From CAYJAZ01 sp964369165 (lineage in GTDB: Bacteria > Desulfobacterota > Desulfovibrionia > Desulfovibrionales > Desulfovibrionaceae): a DNA stretch of 15,083 nucleotides. Both the position numbers and the translations under genes were made by a program. The notes under the pieces are model-generated. The model did no database searches. It was given only the letters and a program-made list of their open reading frames with translations, and was not told the DNA's origin. The stretch lies in the NCBI GenBank assembly GCA_964369165.1, contig CAYJFE010000068.1:1-15083 (forward strand), given 5' to 3'. Positions 7,150 to 13,848 of the stretch are shown here, piece after piece. Every line of letters starts with the position of its first letter. The first letter of the stretch is position 1.

Positions 7150-7761
7150 ATGTCAAAAGAAAATGTAATTCCAACTATGCCTAAATCAACAGCTTATCTT
7201 GCTATTGCCTTAGCCTTTTTTATAGGAATATTTGTAGGAAATTTCATTTTGCCTTCTTCTAGCGGGCAAACAGAACTTGTTCAAAAGCAAGTGCTTGGTG
7301 GTGGCGGCAATATGAATCAAGCTATGAATGTTGATAATCAACTTTTGCAACATATAGCGCAAGAAGAAGCGAAAGTTGCCCAAGATCCTAATAATGCTGA
7401 CACTTGGGGGCATTTGGCTAATTTGTATTTTGACACTGATCAATACCAAAAAGCAGTTGATGCTTACCAAAAATCTTTGGCTATTGCGCCAAATAATACT
7501 AATCGAATGACAGATATGGGCACAATGTATAGAGCTATGGGACAATACGAAAAAGCCATTGAAACCTATGATGCTGTGCTTGCTATTGACCCTAATCATC
7601 AAAATGCACGCCTCAATCGTGGCGTTGTGCTTATCTATGATTTAGGCAGAAAAGAAGAAGGCATTAATACTTGGAGAATTTTAATAAGCAAATTTCCAGA
7701 TATCAAAGCACCTGATGGCCGTCCTTTAGCCGCCTTTATTGAGGACTTAGAAAAAAACTAG
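7150..7761 (+). CDS. Membrane-anchored tetratricopeptide-repeat protein
   Basis: This 203-residue protein has one N-terminal transmembrane segment (about 14-34), with the C-terminal part probably outside the cytoplasm, and three consecutive TPR units (about 83-116, 117-150, 151-184). The TPR consensus is clear in WGHLANLYFDTDQYQKAVDAY and MYRAMGQYEKAIETY. TPR arrays bind partner proteins; no catalytic domain is present. The layout resembles the NrfG/CcmI-type TPR proteins, but nothing else of cytochrome maturation is in the window, so that role is not assigned. The start is the ATG at 7150 with TGAGGGA as ribosome site; an upstream TTG at 7138 would place that site inside the gene. It lies 16 bases after alr and 19 bases before the large sensor-like gene, so it may act with that protein. 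Confidence 0.82.
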   Translation: MSKENVIPTMPKSTAYLAIALAFFIGIFVGNFILPSSSGQTELVQKQVLGGGGNMNQAMNVDNQLLQHIAQEEAKVAQDPNNADTWGHLANLYFDTDQYQKAVDAYQKSLAIAPNNTNRMTDMGTMYRAMGQYEKAIETYDAVLAIDPNHQNARLNRGVVLIYDLGRKEEGINTWRILISKFPDIKAPDGRPLAAFIEDLEKN

Positions 7762-7780
7762 TAGAAAAAGAGTGTGAACA

Positions 7781-10700
7781 ATGAAAAGCATTAAGTTTTT
7801 TATTCTCAGTATTTCGATTGTATGTATATCTTTAGCTTCTGTAGGCATGGCTACACAAGTAGTTGAACCGCCTAAAGAATTGCCTGCTGCTGCCCTTGAA
7901 GCCCAAAAGGACGCTGAAAAAGCAAGACAAGAAGAGCAAACAAAAGGCGAAGACGAAAAAGGACTTTCATCTACTAAGATAAATGAAAGCACACTAGGTT
8001 CAAGTCTTGAAGCAAAAAAGAAGATCACGCAAAAAGATTTAGTTTTGCCCTTGGCACTTATGCCCTATCTTGAATATTATATTGATAGAGAAGCAAAAAT
8101 GAATATTTCAAGCGTGAGTGATGCGGCAATAGTTTCGACTTTTAAGCCCTACCTAAGCTTAGATTTGCCGAATACTCAAGGCCTTGTATGGCTTCGCATT
8201 CCTTTTGATAAACTTATCCCAAATACTGAAAATAATACTTATGTGCTTGATTTAGGTGATAATCTACAAGGCTTAGTCAAAGCTTGGTATAAGGAAAATC
8301 CTGTTGAAAATATTTCAGGTATTATCACAGATGCTTCTTCTTATGCGAAAAACAATGCTCTTCTGCTCACAATGCAGGCTAAAAATCGTTTTGCTTTTAA
8401 GAATGTGGTAAATTTACCCACACACCCAAATGAAGAAGAGCAAATACTTACTGGCCCAAGTGAAGAAGAAAGTGAACTTGGCATTAATAAAATTAATTTG
8501 GAAAAAGGCGGCTATATCTATATAGCTATTGAGGGCCTTCCTTCTTTATGGTTTGCCCCTTTCTTGGTGAATGCGGATAGCTATGCGACTAATCCTTATA
8601 GTATAGAAGGTATTTTAGAAAATTCAAAGCTCTATTTATTGCTTGCCACAGCCTTTCTCTCTTTTCTTTGTTTTTTACGTGCGATTAAAGAAAAAAGAGG
8701 CTGGCGTTTTTGGTCTGGCGTGTTCGGTCTTTCTGGCGCAGCTTTAGCTTATTTTGGCATTCCGGCCACTCCTGCCGGCACAATTATCCCCGCAAATCTA
8801 CAATCGATTTTCGCTCTTTCTGCAACGCTCTTTTCGCTCATGCTTGTAGGAAGATATTGTATGTCTTTACTTCTTTATGCCAAAAGAGCAGATTTCTTCT
8901 TTCTTCTTTTAAGCCTACTTGGTGTAGCCCTCTCCTTATTACCTTTCATTCCTTCTTTTGCTTGGCTTGTAAGATATATCGAATTGTGGCCACTTTTATG
9001 CGGAATATTGCTTATTCCTACTTTCTATTTAATGATAAAAAACATCAAAGCAAGCGCACGCTATTTCCTCGTACTTCTTATTTTATTCCTTACAGAAGCG
9101 GTAGCTTTATTGGGCATCGGCGGTATAAGCTACAGCAAATTATGGACAAACCTACCTATTTTTGGTTTATTCCTCGCTGTTTTCTTTCTTTTGATAAGTC
9201 CTACAATCCATTACAGTGCGCAAAAAAATGACAATAGAAAAAATGTTCGCAAACACGAACAAGGGGAAAAAGAAAATGATTTTGCCCTTAATACAAATAA
9301 TGAAGCAAGGCAAAGCAAGTCTGATGTGGAAATAGGTGAAGTTATTACCAAGCCAAGCCTTTCCATGCATGATAATTTACCGACTAAAAAAGAAAAAGAA
9401 AATGCAGGCTTTAATCTCAAACTTGATAATCATGACAATAAAGCTGAACAAAAAGTTCAAGCTGTAAAGCAAGCTGAATTAAAAGTTGAAAAAACAAGTG
9501 AAAGCCTTTCAAGTGCGGTAGAGCAAAATGTATCCTCTACAAGTATTCCAGCACAAGTGCAAGAAGGCGTGGGCGAAGTGCAAAATAGAGCGAAACCAGA
9601 TGCTGATATATGGTATGACCATATTGATTTTAGCTCAGCCAATGTTTTTGCAAGAATTGAACAATCATTTAGAGTTTCACTCGATACATTTATGCATCAA
9701 GTCTATTTCCTTGAACAACAAGTTATGCAAGTGCAAGATCTTGAGCAAAGAGCAAAGATCAATGACCATGTGCAGAAAATTTTGAGCATAGGAAAAGATA
9801 TAAGCACTATTTCCACTTCCCTGCCGAAGCTTGTATTGAATAAACCTATGAATTCAAAAGTCAAAGTAGCATTTAATCTGCAAGATTTATTAAAACAAGT
9901 GTATGAAAAAGTGCGCTATGAAGCAAGTGCAAAGCAAATTGCTCTCTCATGGTTTTGCGCACCACACTTAGGCCTTTGGTATGTAGGCGAAAAAGATGCT
10001 CTTGCATCATTATTATACCAGCTTTTATCTGACTCTATAAGGGCAACACAAAAAGGTCTTGTCTATGTAAATGTAAAGAGAGATGAAACAAGTAATAATT
10101 ACGGACGATTACAGTTTACTATAGGAGATTCAGGTAAGGGGCAACCGCCAAATTCTCGTGCCTCTTCGCTTTTATCAAAAATTTGGGAAATCACAGCTAG
10201 TCATCACGGCGATTTTAAAGTAGAAACCACAGACGAAGGGATTGAATACTCCTTTGTGCTTGCCTTTATTGCATTAGAAGAAGACGGCGAAACAGAAAAA
10301 AGAGTGCCTCTTGATATGAATACTGTGAGCGAAGAAAGTCAGGAAATCGAAGCAAATTCACCCGACTTACAAAGAGATGCTTCCACTATATTAGTTGTCG
10401 CCGAAGCAAGCTCTCAAAGATATCTACTCTCTTTCAAGTTAGAAAAAATTCAATGCCATGTGCTTGAAGCAATGGATTTAGACGATTGTTATGTACAATA
10501 CACGCACGCACCTTCGGGAATTATAGTGCTTGATGCGCATCTCAACGAAGATACCATAGCCGACTTTATCGCAAGAATTAGAACTTTTGAAGGCGAAAAT
10601 TCCTTGCCTCATGTACTTATACTCTCGCTTTCAAGAGATGAAGTGCATAAAGAATACTTATTAAGGATAGGCTCTGATTATGTTTTAGATCAAAACATAC

Positions 10701-11206
10701 GCCGCTTTAATTTGCGTGAAAAAGTGCAAGAATATCTTAATGAGGTTTCAAATCCTCAATATATTACTGCAAAGGGCATGAAATTAGAAGAAATTCTTTC
10801 TTTTGATAAGCAGTATGATGAAAAAGAAGAGAAAAAGCAGGAACTTCGTTTACATTTTAGTGAAGAAGATGAAGAGCATATGCCTTCGATGCTACCCACA
10901 AAAGAAGAAGATGAAAGCGAGGGTGTGACGAAAATCTTTATTCCTCAAAATCAAAATGTGAAAGAAGTTGACAATTTCTATCCAAATTATAATAAAGTAA
11001 TTGACTTGCCTTCAATGAAAGAAAATCTTTTGCAAGAAAAAGAAGACGAGAAAGAAGAAGCAAAAGAAATTCCACTCACTGAAGCAATGGTAAGTTATGA
11101 AACTTATCCTGAAGAAGAAGTAAAAGAAGAAAATATTAAACTTAAAATTGAAAATGAAGAGCAAAAAAAGCCCGAAAAGAAGAAAATTGACAAATTAGAA
11201 TTCTAA
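7781..11206 (+). CDS. 7TM sensor protein with degenerate histidine-kinase and receiver domains
   Basis: The 1141-residue protein has, in order: a signal peptide (1 to about 24); a charged segment (30-85); an extracytoplasmic beta-rich domain (about 90-270; GLVWLRIPFDKL and YIYIAIEGLPSLW recall 7TMR-DISMED2); seven membrane segments between about 283 and 476; a low-complexity charged linker (480-605); a kinase-like core (620-833); a receiver-like domain (867-990); and a Glu/Lys-rich tail (1000-1141). The core aligns with a hybrid kinase but is degenerate. IEQSFRVSL stands where MSHELRTPL is usual, putting Gln628 in place of the phospho-acceptor His. The N-box reads LLSDSIRAT (Asp for Asn), GDSGKG matches the G1 box, and no GTGLGL box exists. 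The receiver keeps an Asp (VLDAHL, D918) but has AEAS for the acidic pair and Asp970 for the Lys. It probably signals by binding rather than phosphotransfer. Weak ribosome site. Confidence 0.75.
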   Translation: MKSIKFFILSISIVCISLASVGMATQVVEPPKELPAAALEAQKDAEKARQEEQTKGEDEKGLSSTKINESTLGSSLEAKKKITQKDLVLPLALMPYLEYYIDREAKMNISSVSDAAIVSTFKPYLSLDLPNTQGLVWLRIPFDKLIPNTENNTYVLDLGDNLQGLVKAWYKENPVENISGIITDASSYAKNNALLLTMQAKNRFAFKNVVNLPTHPNEEEQILTGPSEEESELGINKINLEKGGYIYIAIEGLPSLWFAPFLVNADSYATNPYSIEGILENSKLYLLLATAFLSFLCFLRAIKEKRGWRFWSGVFGLSGAALAYFGIPATPAGTIIPANLQSIFALSATLFSLMLVGRYCMSLLLYAKRADFFFLLLSLLGVALSLLPFIPSFAWLVRYIELWPLLCGILLIPTFYLMIKNIKASARYFLVLLILFLTEAVALLGIGGISYSKLWTNLPIFGLFLAVFFLLISPTIHYSAQKNDNRKNVRKHEQGEKENDFALNTNNEARQSKSDVEIGEVITKPSLSMHDNLPTKKEKENAGFNLKLDNHDNKAEQKVQAVKQAELKVEKTSESLSSAVEQNVSSTSIPAQVQEGVGEVQNRAKPDADIWYDHIDFSSANVFARIEQSFRVSLDTFMHQVYFLEQQVMQVQDLEQRAKINDHVQKILSIGKDISTISTSLPKLVLNKPMNSKVKVAFNLQDLLKQVYEKVRYEASAKQIALSWFCAPHLGLWYVGEKDALASLLYQLLSDSIRATQKGLVYVNVKRDETSNNYGRLQFTIGDSGKGQPPNSRASSLLSKIWEITASHHGDFKVETTDEGIEYSFVLAFIALEEDGETEKRVPLDMNTVSEESQEIEANSPDLQRDASTILVVAEASSQRYLLSFKLEKIQCHVLEAMDLDDCYVQYTHAPSGIIVLDAHLNEDTIADFIARIRTFEGENSLPHVLILSLSRDEVHKEYLLRIGSDYVLDQNIRRFNLREKVQEYLNEVSNPQYITAKGMKLEEILSFDKQYDEKEEKKQELRLHFSEEDEEHMPSMLPTKEEDESEGVTKIFIPQNQNVKEVDNFYPNYNKVIDLPSMKENLLQEKEDEKEEAKEIPLTEAMVSYETYPEEEVKEENIKLKIENEEQKKPEKKKIDKLEF

Positions 11207-11237
11207 AATATCACAAAGTAAAAATGTTTTATTTTAG
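11203..11237 (+). terminator. Possible weak terminator after the sensor gene
   Basis: CTAAAATA (11203-11210, overlapping the stop codon) can pair with TATTTTAG (11230-11237) across a 19-base loop. The stem is all A/T except one pair and is not followed by a clean T tract, so termination here is uncertain. Confidence 0.25.
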
Positions 11238-11268
11238 CTACTTATACAAAATATCAAGTCAAGGGATT

Positions 11269-11324
11269 AAAAAAATTAAAAAAATTGAAAAAATTGCTTG
11301 ACAAATTCAGCGAAGAGTTATAAA
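11269..11324 (+). promoter_or_regulatory. Promoter of the tRNA-tuf operon with phased A-tracts (UP-like)
   Basis: A perfect -35 TTGACA lies at 11298-11303, with TATAAA at 11319-11324 (15-base spacer) or TAAATA at 11321-11326 (17-base spacer) as -10. Immediately upstream are three A-tracts (11269-11275, 11278-11284, 11288-11293) centred about 9-9.5 bases apart. Such an array bends DNA and acts as an alpha-subunit UP element at strong stable-RNA promoters. The predicted start is only a few bases before tRNA-Thr. Confidence 0.75.
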
Positions 11325-11336
11325 TATTCTTCCTGT

Positions 11337-11412
11337 GCTGGTGTAGCTCAATTGGCAGAGCAGCTGATTTGTAATCAGCAGGTTGCGGGTTCAAGTCCCA
11401 TCGCCAGCTCCA
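11337..11412 (+). tRNA. tRNA-Thr (anticodon TGT)
   Basis: A 76-base cloverleaf with encoded CCA. The acceptor GCTGGTG pairs with CGCCAGC, and the anticodon stem GCTGA/TCAGC holds the loop TTTGTAA with anticodon TGT, reading ACN threonine codons (mainly ACA). The T stem GCGGG/CCCAT has one C-A mismatch at its second pair; otherwise all arms are regular. It is the first gene of the stable-RNA/tuf operon. Confidence 0.97.
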
Positions 11413-11639
11413 TATTTTTCACAAAATATTGTGAGCAAATTTTGAAGGCAGTTTTTACTGCCTTTAAAAAACTGTCGGAAGATTTCGACAACCATGCCCA
11501 TGTAGGTGGAAATGGTAACAAGGCAGGCTCTTTGCATAAAAGCATAAAGGCTTGCAACGCGGCAAGTGCAAAATGATTTTTATTTTGTTGTTAACTTGTC
11601 ATGGTGAGTTTTTTATAAACTCGTTGGAAAATGTAGCGT
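11413..11639 (+). other. Long structured spacer between tRNA-Thr and tRNA-Tyr
   Basis: This 227-base spacer holds no credible coding gene but several possible hairpins. They are TCACAA/TTGTGA (11419-11424 with 11429-11434), AAGGCAG/CTGCCTT (11445-11451 with 11458-11464), CTTGC/GCAAG (11551-11555 with 11562-11566) enclosed by TTTGCA/TGCAAA (11531-11536 with 11567-11572), and GAGTTT/AAACTC (11606-11611 with 11617-11622). Positions 11496-11520 resemble the 5' part of a class II tRNA. The hairpins may guide processing of the precursor; none has a T tract on its 3' side. Confidence 0.55.
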
Positions 11640-11724
11640 GGTGGGGTTCCCGAGTGGCCAAAGGGAACAGACTGTAAATCTGTCGTCAGTGACTTCGAAG
11701 GTTCAAATCCTTCCCCCTCCACCA
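11640..11724 (+). tRNA. tRNA-Tyr (anticodon GTA)
   Basis: An 85-base class II tRNA with a long variable arm and encoded CCA. The anticodon stem ACAGA/TCTGT holds CTGTAAA with anticodon GTA; the T arm is GAAGG-TTCAAAT-CCTTC. The acceptor GGTGGGG faces CCCCTCC, leaving a T-T mismatch at the third pair, where the E. coli gene has a T-A pair. The rest is close to the E. coli sequence, so identity is certain. Confidence 0.97.
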
Positions 11725-11857
11725 GCCTTATCCGTTTTTGTGCGAGAGTATGGGCTGGTTATGCTGTAGGAGACAATCGCTAGGTCTATTAACTACAGTT
11801 GGATTATGAATTGTGCAGATTCTGCATAGTTGAGCCTTCGGGCGAAGCGAAACCTAG
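11725..11857 (+). other. Structured spacer between tRNA-Tyr and tRNA-Gly
   Basis: A 133-base spacer without an ORF of note. A nested stem pairs CTGTAG (11764-11769) with CTACAG (11793-11798) around AGAC/GTCT (11771-11774 with 11784-11787). A second hairpin is TGCAG-ATT-CTGCA (11814-11826). These may assist precursor processing. Confidence 0.5.
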
Positions 11858-11933
11858 GCGGGAATAGCTCAACGGCTAGAGCACTAGCCTTCCAAGCTGG
11901 GGGTTGCGGGTTCGAATCCCGTTTCCCGCTCCA
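11858..11933 (+). tRNA. tRNA-Gly (anticodon TCC)
   Basis: A 76-base cloverleaf with encoded CCA. The acceptor GCGGGAA pairs fully with TTCCCGC, the anticodon loop CTTCCAA gives TCC, and the T arm is GCGGG-TTCGAAT-CCCGT. It is the third tRNA before tuf, the same order as thrU-tyrU-glyT upstream of tufB in E. coli. Confidence 0.98.
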
Positions 11934-12012
11934 ATTCATTAGATTCAGCGTTTACTACATAATAACTGCCATAGCACGAAAGGAAAGCCACCTAATCAAA
12001 TGGGGCTAAGCT

Positions 12013-12043
12013 GACGTGTCATTTTTTGTTTATACGACATGTC
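12013..12043 (+). other. Hairpin in the tuf leader
   Basis: GACGTGTC (12013-12020) can pair with GACATGTC (12036-12043), eight pairs with one G-T, around a 15-base loop containing a run of six T. It lies between tRNA-Gly and the tuf ribosome site. The T run is in the loop, so it is not an ordinary terminator; it could be an RNA-processing or stability element. Confidence 0.4.
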
Positions 12044-12075
12044 TAATAAACTCAACTCTTAGGGAGACCTCTATC

Positions 12076-13269
12076 ATGGGTAAAGAGAAATTTAGTAGAA
12101 CCAAACCGCACGTAAACGTCGGTACAATTGGTCACATTGACCACGGTAAAACTACACTTACAGCTGCTATTACTAAAGTTGCTGGTTTAAAAGGTTCAGG
12201 AAAATTCATCGCTTTCGACGAAATCGATAAAGCACCTGAAGAAAAAGAACGTGGTATTACAATCGCAACAGCTCACGTTGAGTACGAAACTGAAAAACGT
12301 CACTATGCTCACGTTGACTGCCCAGGCCACGCCGACTACATCAAAAATATGATCACTGGTGCTGCACAAATGGACGGTGGTATCATCGTTGTTGCTGCAA
12401 CAGACGGTCCTATGCCACAAACACGTGAACACATTCTTCTTGCTCGCCAAGTTGGTGTTCCATATCTTGTAGTATTCATGAACAAATGTGACGTTGTTGA
12501 CGATCCAGAACTTCTTGAGTTAGTAGAAATGGAAATGCGTGAACTTCTTTCAGCTAACGGCTTCCCAGGTGATGACGCGCCAGTTATCCGTGGTTCAGCT
12601 CTTAAAGCTCTTGAAAGCGACGACTGGCAATCAGATGATGCTAAATGTATTCTTGAACTTCTTGAAGCATGTGATAACTTCATTCCTGAACCAGAACGTG
12701 ATATCGATAAACCATTCCTTATGCCTATCGAAGACGTTTTCTCAATCTCAGGTCGTGGTACAGTTGTAACAGGTCGTATCGAACGTGGTATTCTTCACGT
12801 TTCTGACGAAGTTGAAATCGTTGGTATCAAACCAACTGTTAAAACAACCTGTACAGGTGTAGAAATGTTCCGTAAATTGCTTGATGAAGGTCAAGCTGGT
12901 GATAACGTTGGTGCTCTTCTTCGTGGCGTAAAACGTGACGATGTAGAACGCGGACAAGTTCTTGCAGCTCCTAAATCAATCACTCCACATAAAAAATTCA
13001 AAGCTGAAGTTTACGTTCTTGCAAAAGACGAAGGCGGACGTCATACTCCTTTCTTCTCAGGATATCGTCCACAGTTCTACTTCAGAACAACTGATATCAC
13101 CGGTATCATCAGCCTTGAAGAAGGCGTTGAAATGGTAATGCCTGGCGATAACGCAACATTTATTGTTGAACTTATCGCTCCAATCGCTATGGATCTTGGT
13201 CTTCGCTTCGCTATTCGTGAAGGTGGACGTACAGTAGGTTCAGGCGTTGTTACTGAAATTACGGAGTAA
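12076..13269 (+). CDS. tuf: Elongation factor Tu
   Basis: EF-Tu delivers aminoacyl-tRNA to the ribosome as a GTP complex. The 397-residue product is standard length. Domain I shows the P-loop GHIDHGKT (19-26), the effector stretch ERGITIATAHVEY, DCPGHADY (G3, about 81-88), NKCD (G4, about 136-139) and GSALKAL (G5). Domains II and III follow, with GRGTVVTGRIERG and the C-terminal REGGRTVGSGVVTEI. The first P-loop residue after GH is Ile rather than Val, a conservative change. The start is the ATG at 12076 behind AGGGAGA (12061-12067); a longer frame from 12016 lacks homology. Codons are strongly biased, as expected for a very abundant protein. It is co-transcribed with the upstream tRNAs and rpmG. 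Confidence 0.99.
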   Translation: MGKEKFSRTKPHVNVGTIGHIDHGKTTLTAAITKVAGLKGSGKFIAFDEIDKAPEEKERGITIATAHVEYETEKRHYAHVDCPGHADYIKNMITGAAQMDGGIIVVAATDGPMPQTREHILLARQVGVPYLVVFMNKCDVVDDPELLELVEMEMRELLSANGFPGDDAPVIRGSALKALESDDWQSDDAKCILELLEACDNFIPEPERDIDKPFLMPIEDVFSISGRGTVVTGRIERGILHVSDEVEIVGIKPTVKTTCTGVEMFRKLLDEGQAGDNVGALLRGVKRDDVERGQVLAAPKSITPHKKFKAEVYVLAKDEGGRHTPFFSGYRPQFYFRTTDITGIISLEEGVEMVMPGDNATFIVELIAPIAMDLGLRFAIREGGRTVGSGVVTEITE

Positions 13270-13274
13270 TAACC

Positions 13275-13424
13275 ATGCGTGTAAATATTCTGCTCGCTTG
13301 CACTGAATGTAAGCGCCGCAATTACGCAACGGTGAAAAATAAGAAGAACACTACTGGTAGACTAGAAGTTAAAAAATATTGCCCTTGGGACAATAAACAT
13401 ACACTTCATAGAGAAACTAAGTAG
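13275..13424 (+). CDS. rpmG: Ribosomal protein bL33
   Basis: This 49-residue ribosomal protein of the large subunit begins MRVNILLACTECKRRNYAT and ends near KHTLHRETK. The family exists in zinc-binding (four Cys) and zinc-free forms. Here the first pair, C9 and C12, is intact, but the second reads CPWD (36-39), so the fourth Cys is Asp. Zinc binding is therefore doubtful. The ATG lies five bases after the tuf stop, and its likely Shine-Dalgarno GGAG (13263-13266) lies within the last codons of tuf, indicating translational coupling. It precedes tRNA-Trp, as is common in this cluster. Confidence 0.97.
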   Translation: MRVNILLACTECKRRNYATVKNKKNTTGRLEVKKYCPWDNKHTLHRETK

Positions 13425-13437
13425 TTCTTTATAGCGC

Positions 13438-13514
13438 AGGCCAATAGCTCTAACGGTTAGAGCACCGGTCTCCAAAACCGGGTGTTGGGAGTTCGAATCT
13501 CTCTTGGCCTGCCA
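13438..13514 (+). tRNA. tRNA-Trp (anticodon CCA)
   Basis: A 77-base cloverleaf with encoded 3' CCA. The acceptor AGGCCAA pairs fully with TTGGCCT, the anticodon stem CCGGT/ACCGG holds the loop CTCCAAA with anticodon CCA, and the T arm is GGGAG-TTCGAAT-CTCTC. It sits between rpmG and secE, a widespread arrangement. Confidence 0.98.
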
Positions 13515-13545
13515 TTTTTTTTCTCTTTATGACTTTGGTCATAAA
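13515..13545 (+). terminator. T8 tract and hairpin after tRNA-Trp
   Basis: Eight T (13515-13522) follow directly on the tRNA-Trp CCA. Then comes a perfect eight-pair hairpin, TTTATGAC (13526-13533) with GTCATAAA (13538-13545), loop TTTG. The order is wrong for a normal intrinsic terminator, since no T tract follows the hairpin. It may be a processing or partial-termination site between the tuf part and the secE-nusG part. Confidence 0.3.
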
Positions 13546-13595
13546 ACCGTTAGAACTTATTTTGAAAATTACCTCCTATAGAGTGAAATAGAACT

Positions 13596-13838
13596 ATGAG
13601 CAACGCTAATCAAGATAAAAAACAAACAGCTGAAAAAGTTGAAAAAAAATCTAAGCTTGCTAGCTTGATTGAATATTTTCATCTTTCTAGAGCTGAATTA
13701 CGTAAAGTAAGCTGGCCTACCTATAAAGAAACTAAGGCAACAAGTTTGGTTGTTCTTGGTTTTGTTGTCGTTATGGCAGTCTTGTTAGGGCTTGTAGATT
13801 TAGGTCTTTCATCTTTAGTAGGATTTATACTCTCCTGA
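13596..13838 (+). CDS. secE: Preprotein translocase subunit SecE
   Basis: SecE is the small essential subunit that clamps SecY in the inner-membrane protein-export channel. The 80-residue product has a charged cytoplasmic start (1-22), an amphipathic helix with the family signature RKVSWPTYKET (about 36-46), and one transmembrane segment (about 50-78). This is the short single-membrane-span form found in most bacteria. The ribosome site is weak. ACCTCCT (about 13571-13577), identical to the anti-Shine-Dalgarno core of 16S rRNA, lies just upstream and is of unknown meaning. It is followed ten bases later by nusG, the standard order. Confidence 0.95.
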   Translation: MSNANQDKKQTAEKVEKKSKLASLIEYFHLSRAELRKVSWPTYKETKATSLVVLGFVVVMAVLLGLVDLGLSSLVGFILS

Positions 13839-13848
13839 GGACAATTGT

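Noticed and set aside
7210..7602. 130-codon open frame antisense to the TPR gene
   Set aside because: It is the complement of a clear TPR-coding frame, with no ribosome site or domain.
8710..9231. 173-codon open frame on the plus strand inside the sensor gene
   Set aside because: It is another frame of the membrane region, whose T-rich codons yield a Phe/Ser/Arg-rich product with no recognisable domain and no good ribosome site.
11445..11464. AAGGCAG/CTGCCTT hairpin as a terminator after tRNA-Thr
   Set aside because: No T tract follows it, and further tRNAs and tuf downstream need read-through.
11298..11576. 92-codon open frame across tRNA-Thr
   Set aside because: It reads through an intact tRNA gene and spacer, starts within the promoter, and has no ribosome site.
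12016..12075. N-terminal extension of EF-Tu by 20 residues
   Set aside because: EF-Tu begins MGKEKFxRTKPHVNVGTIGH in this family, the ATG at 12076 has a good ribosome site, and the upstream part lies over a hairpin.
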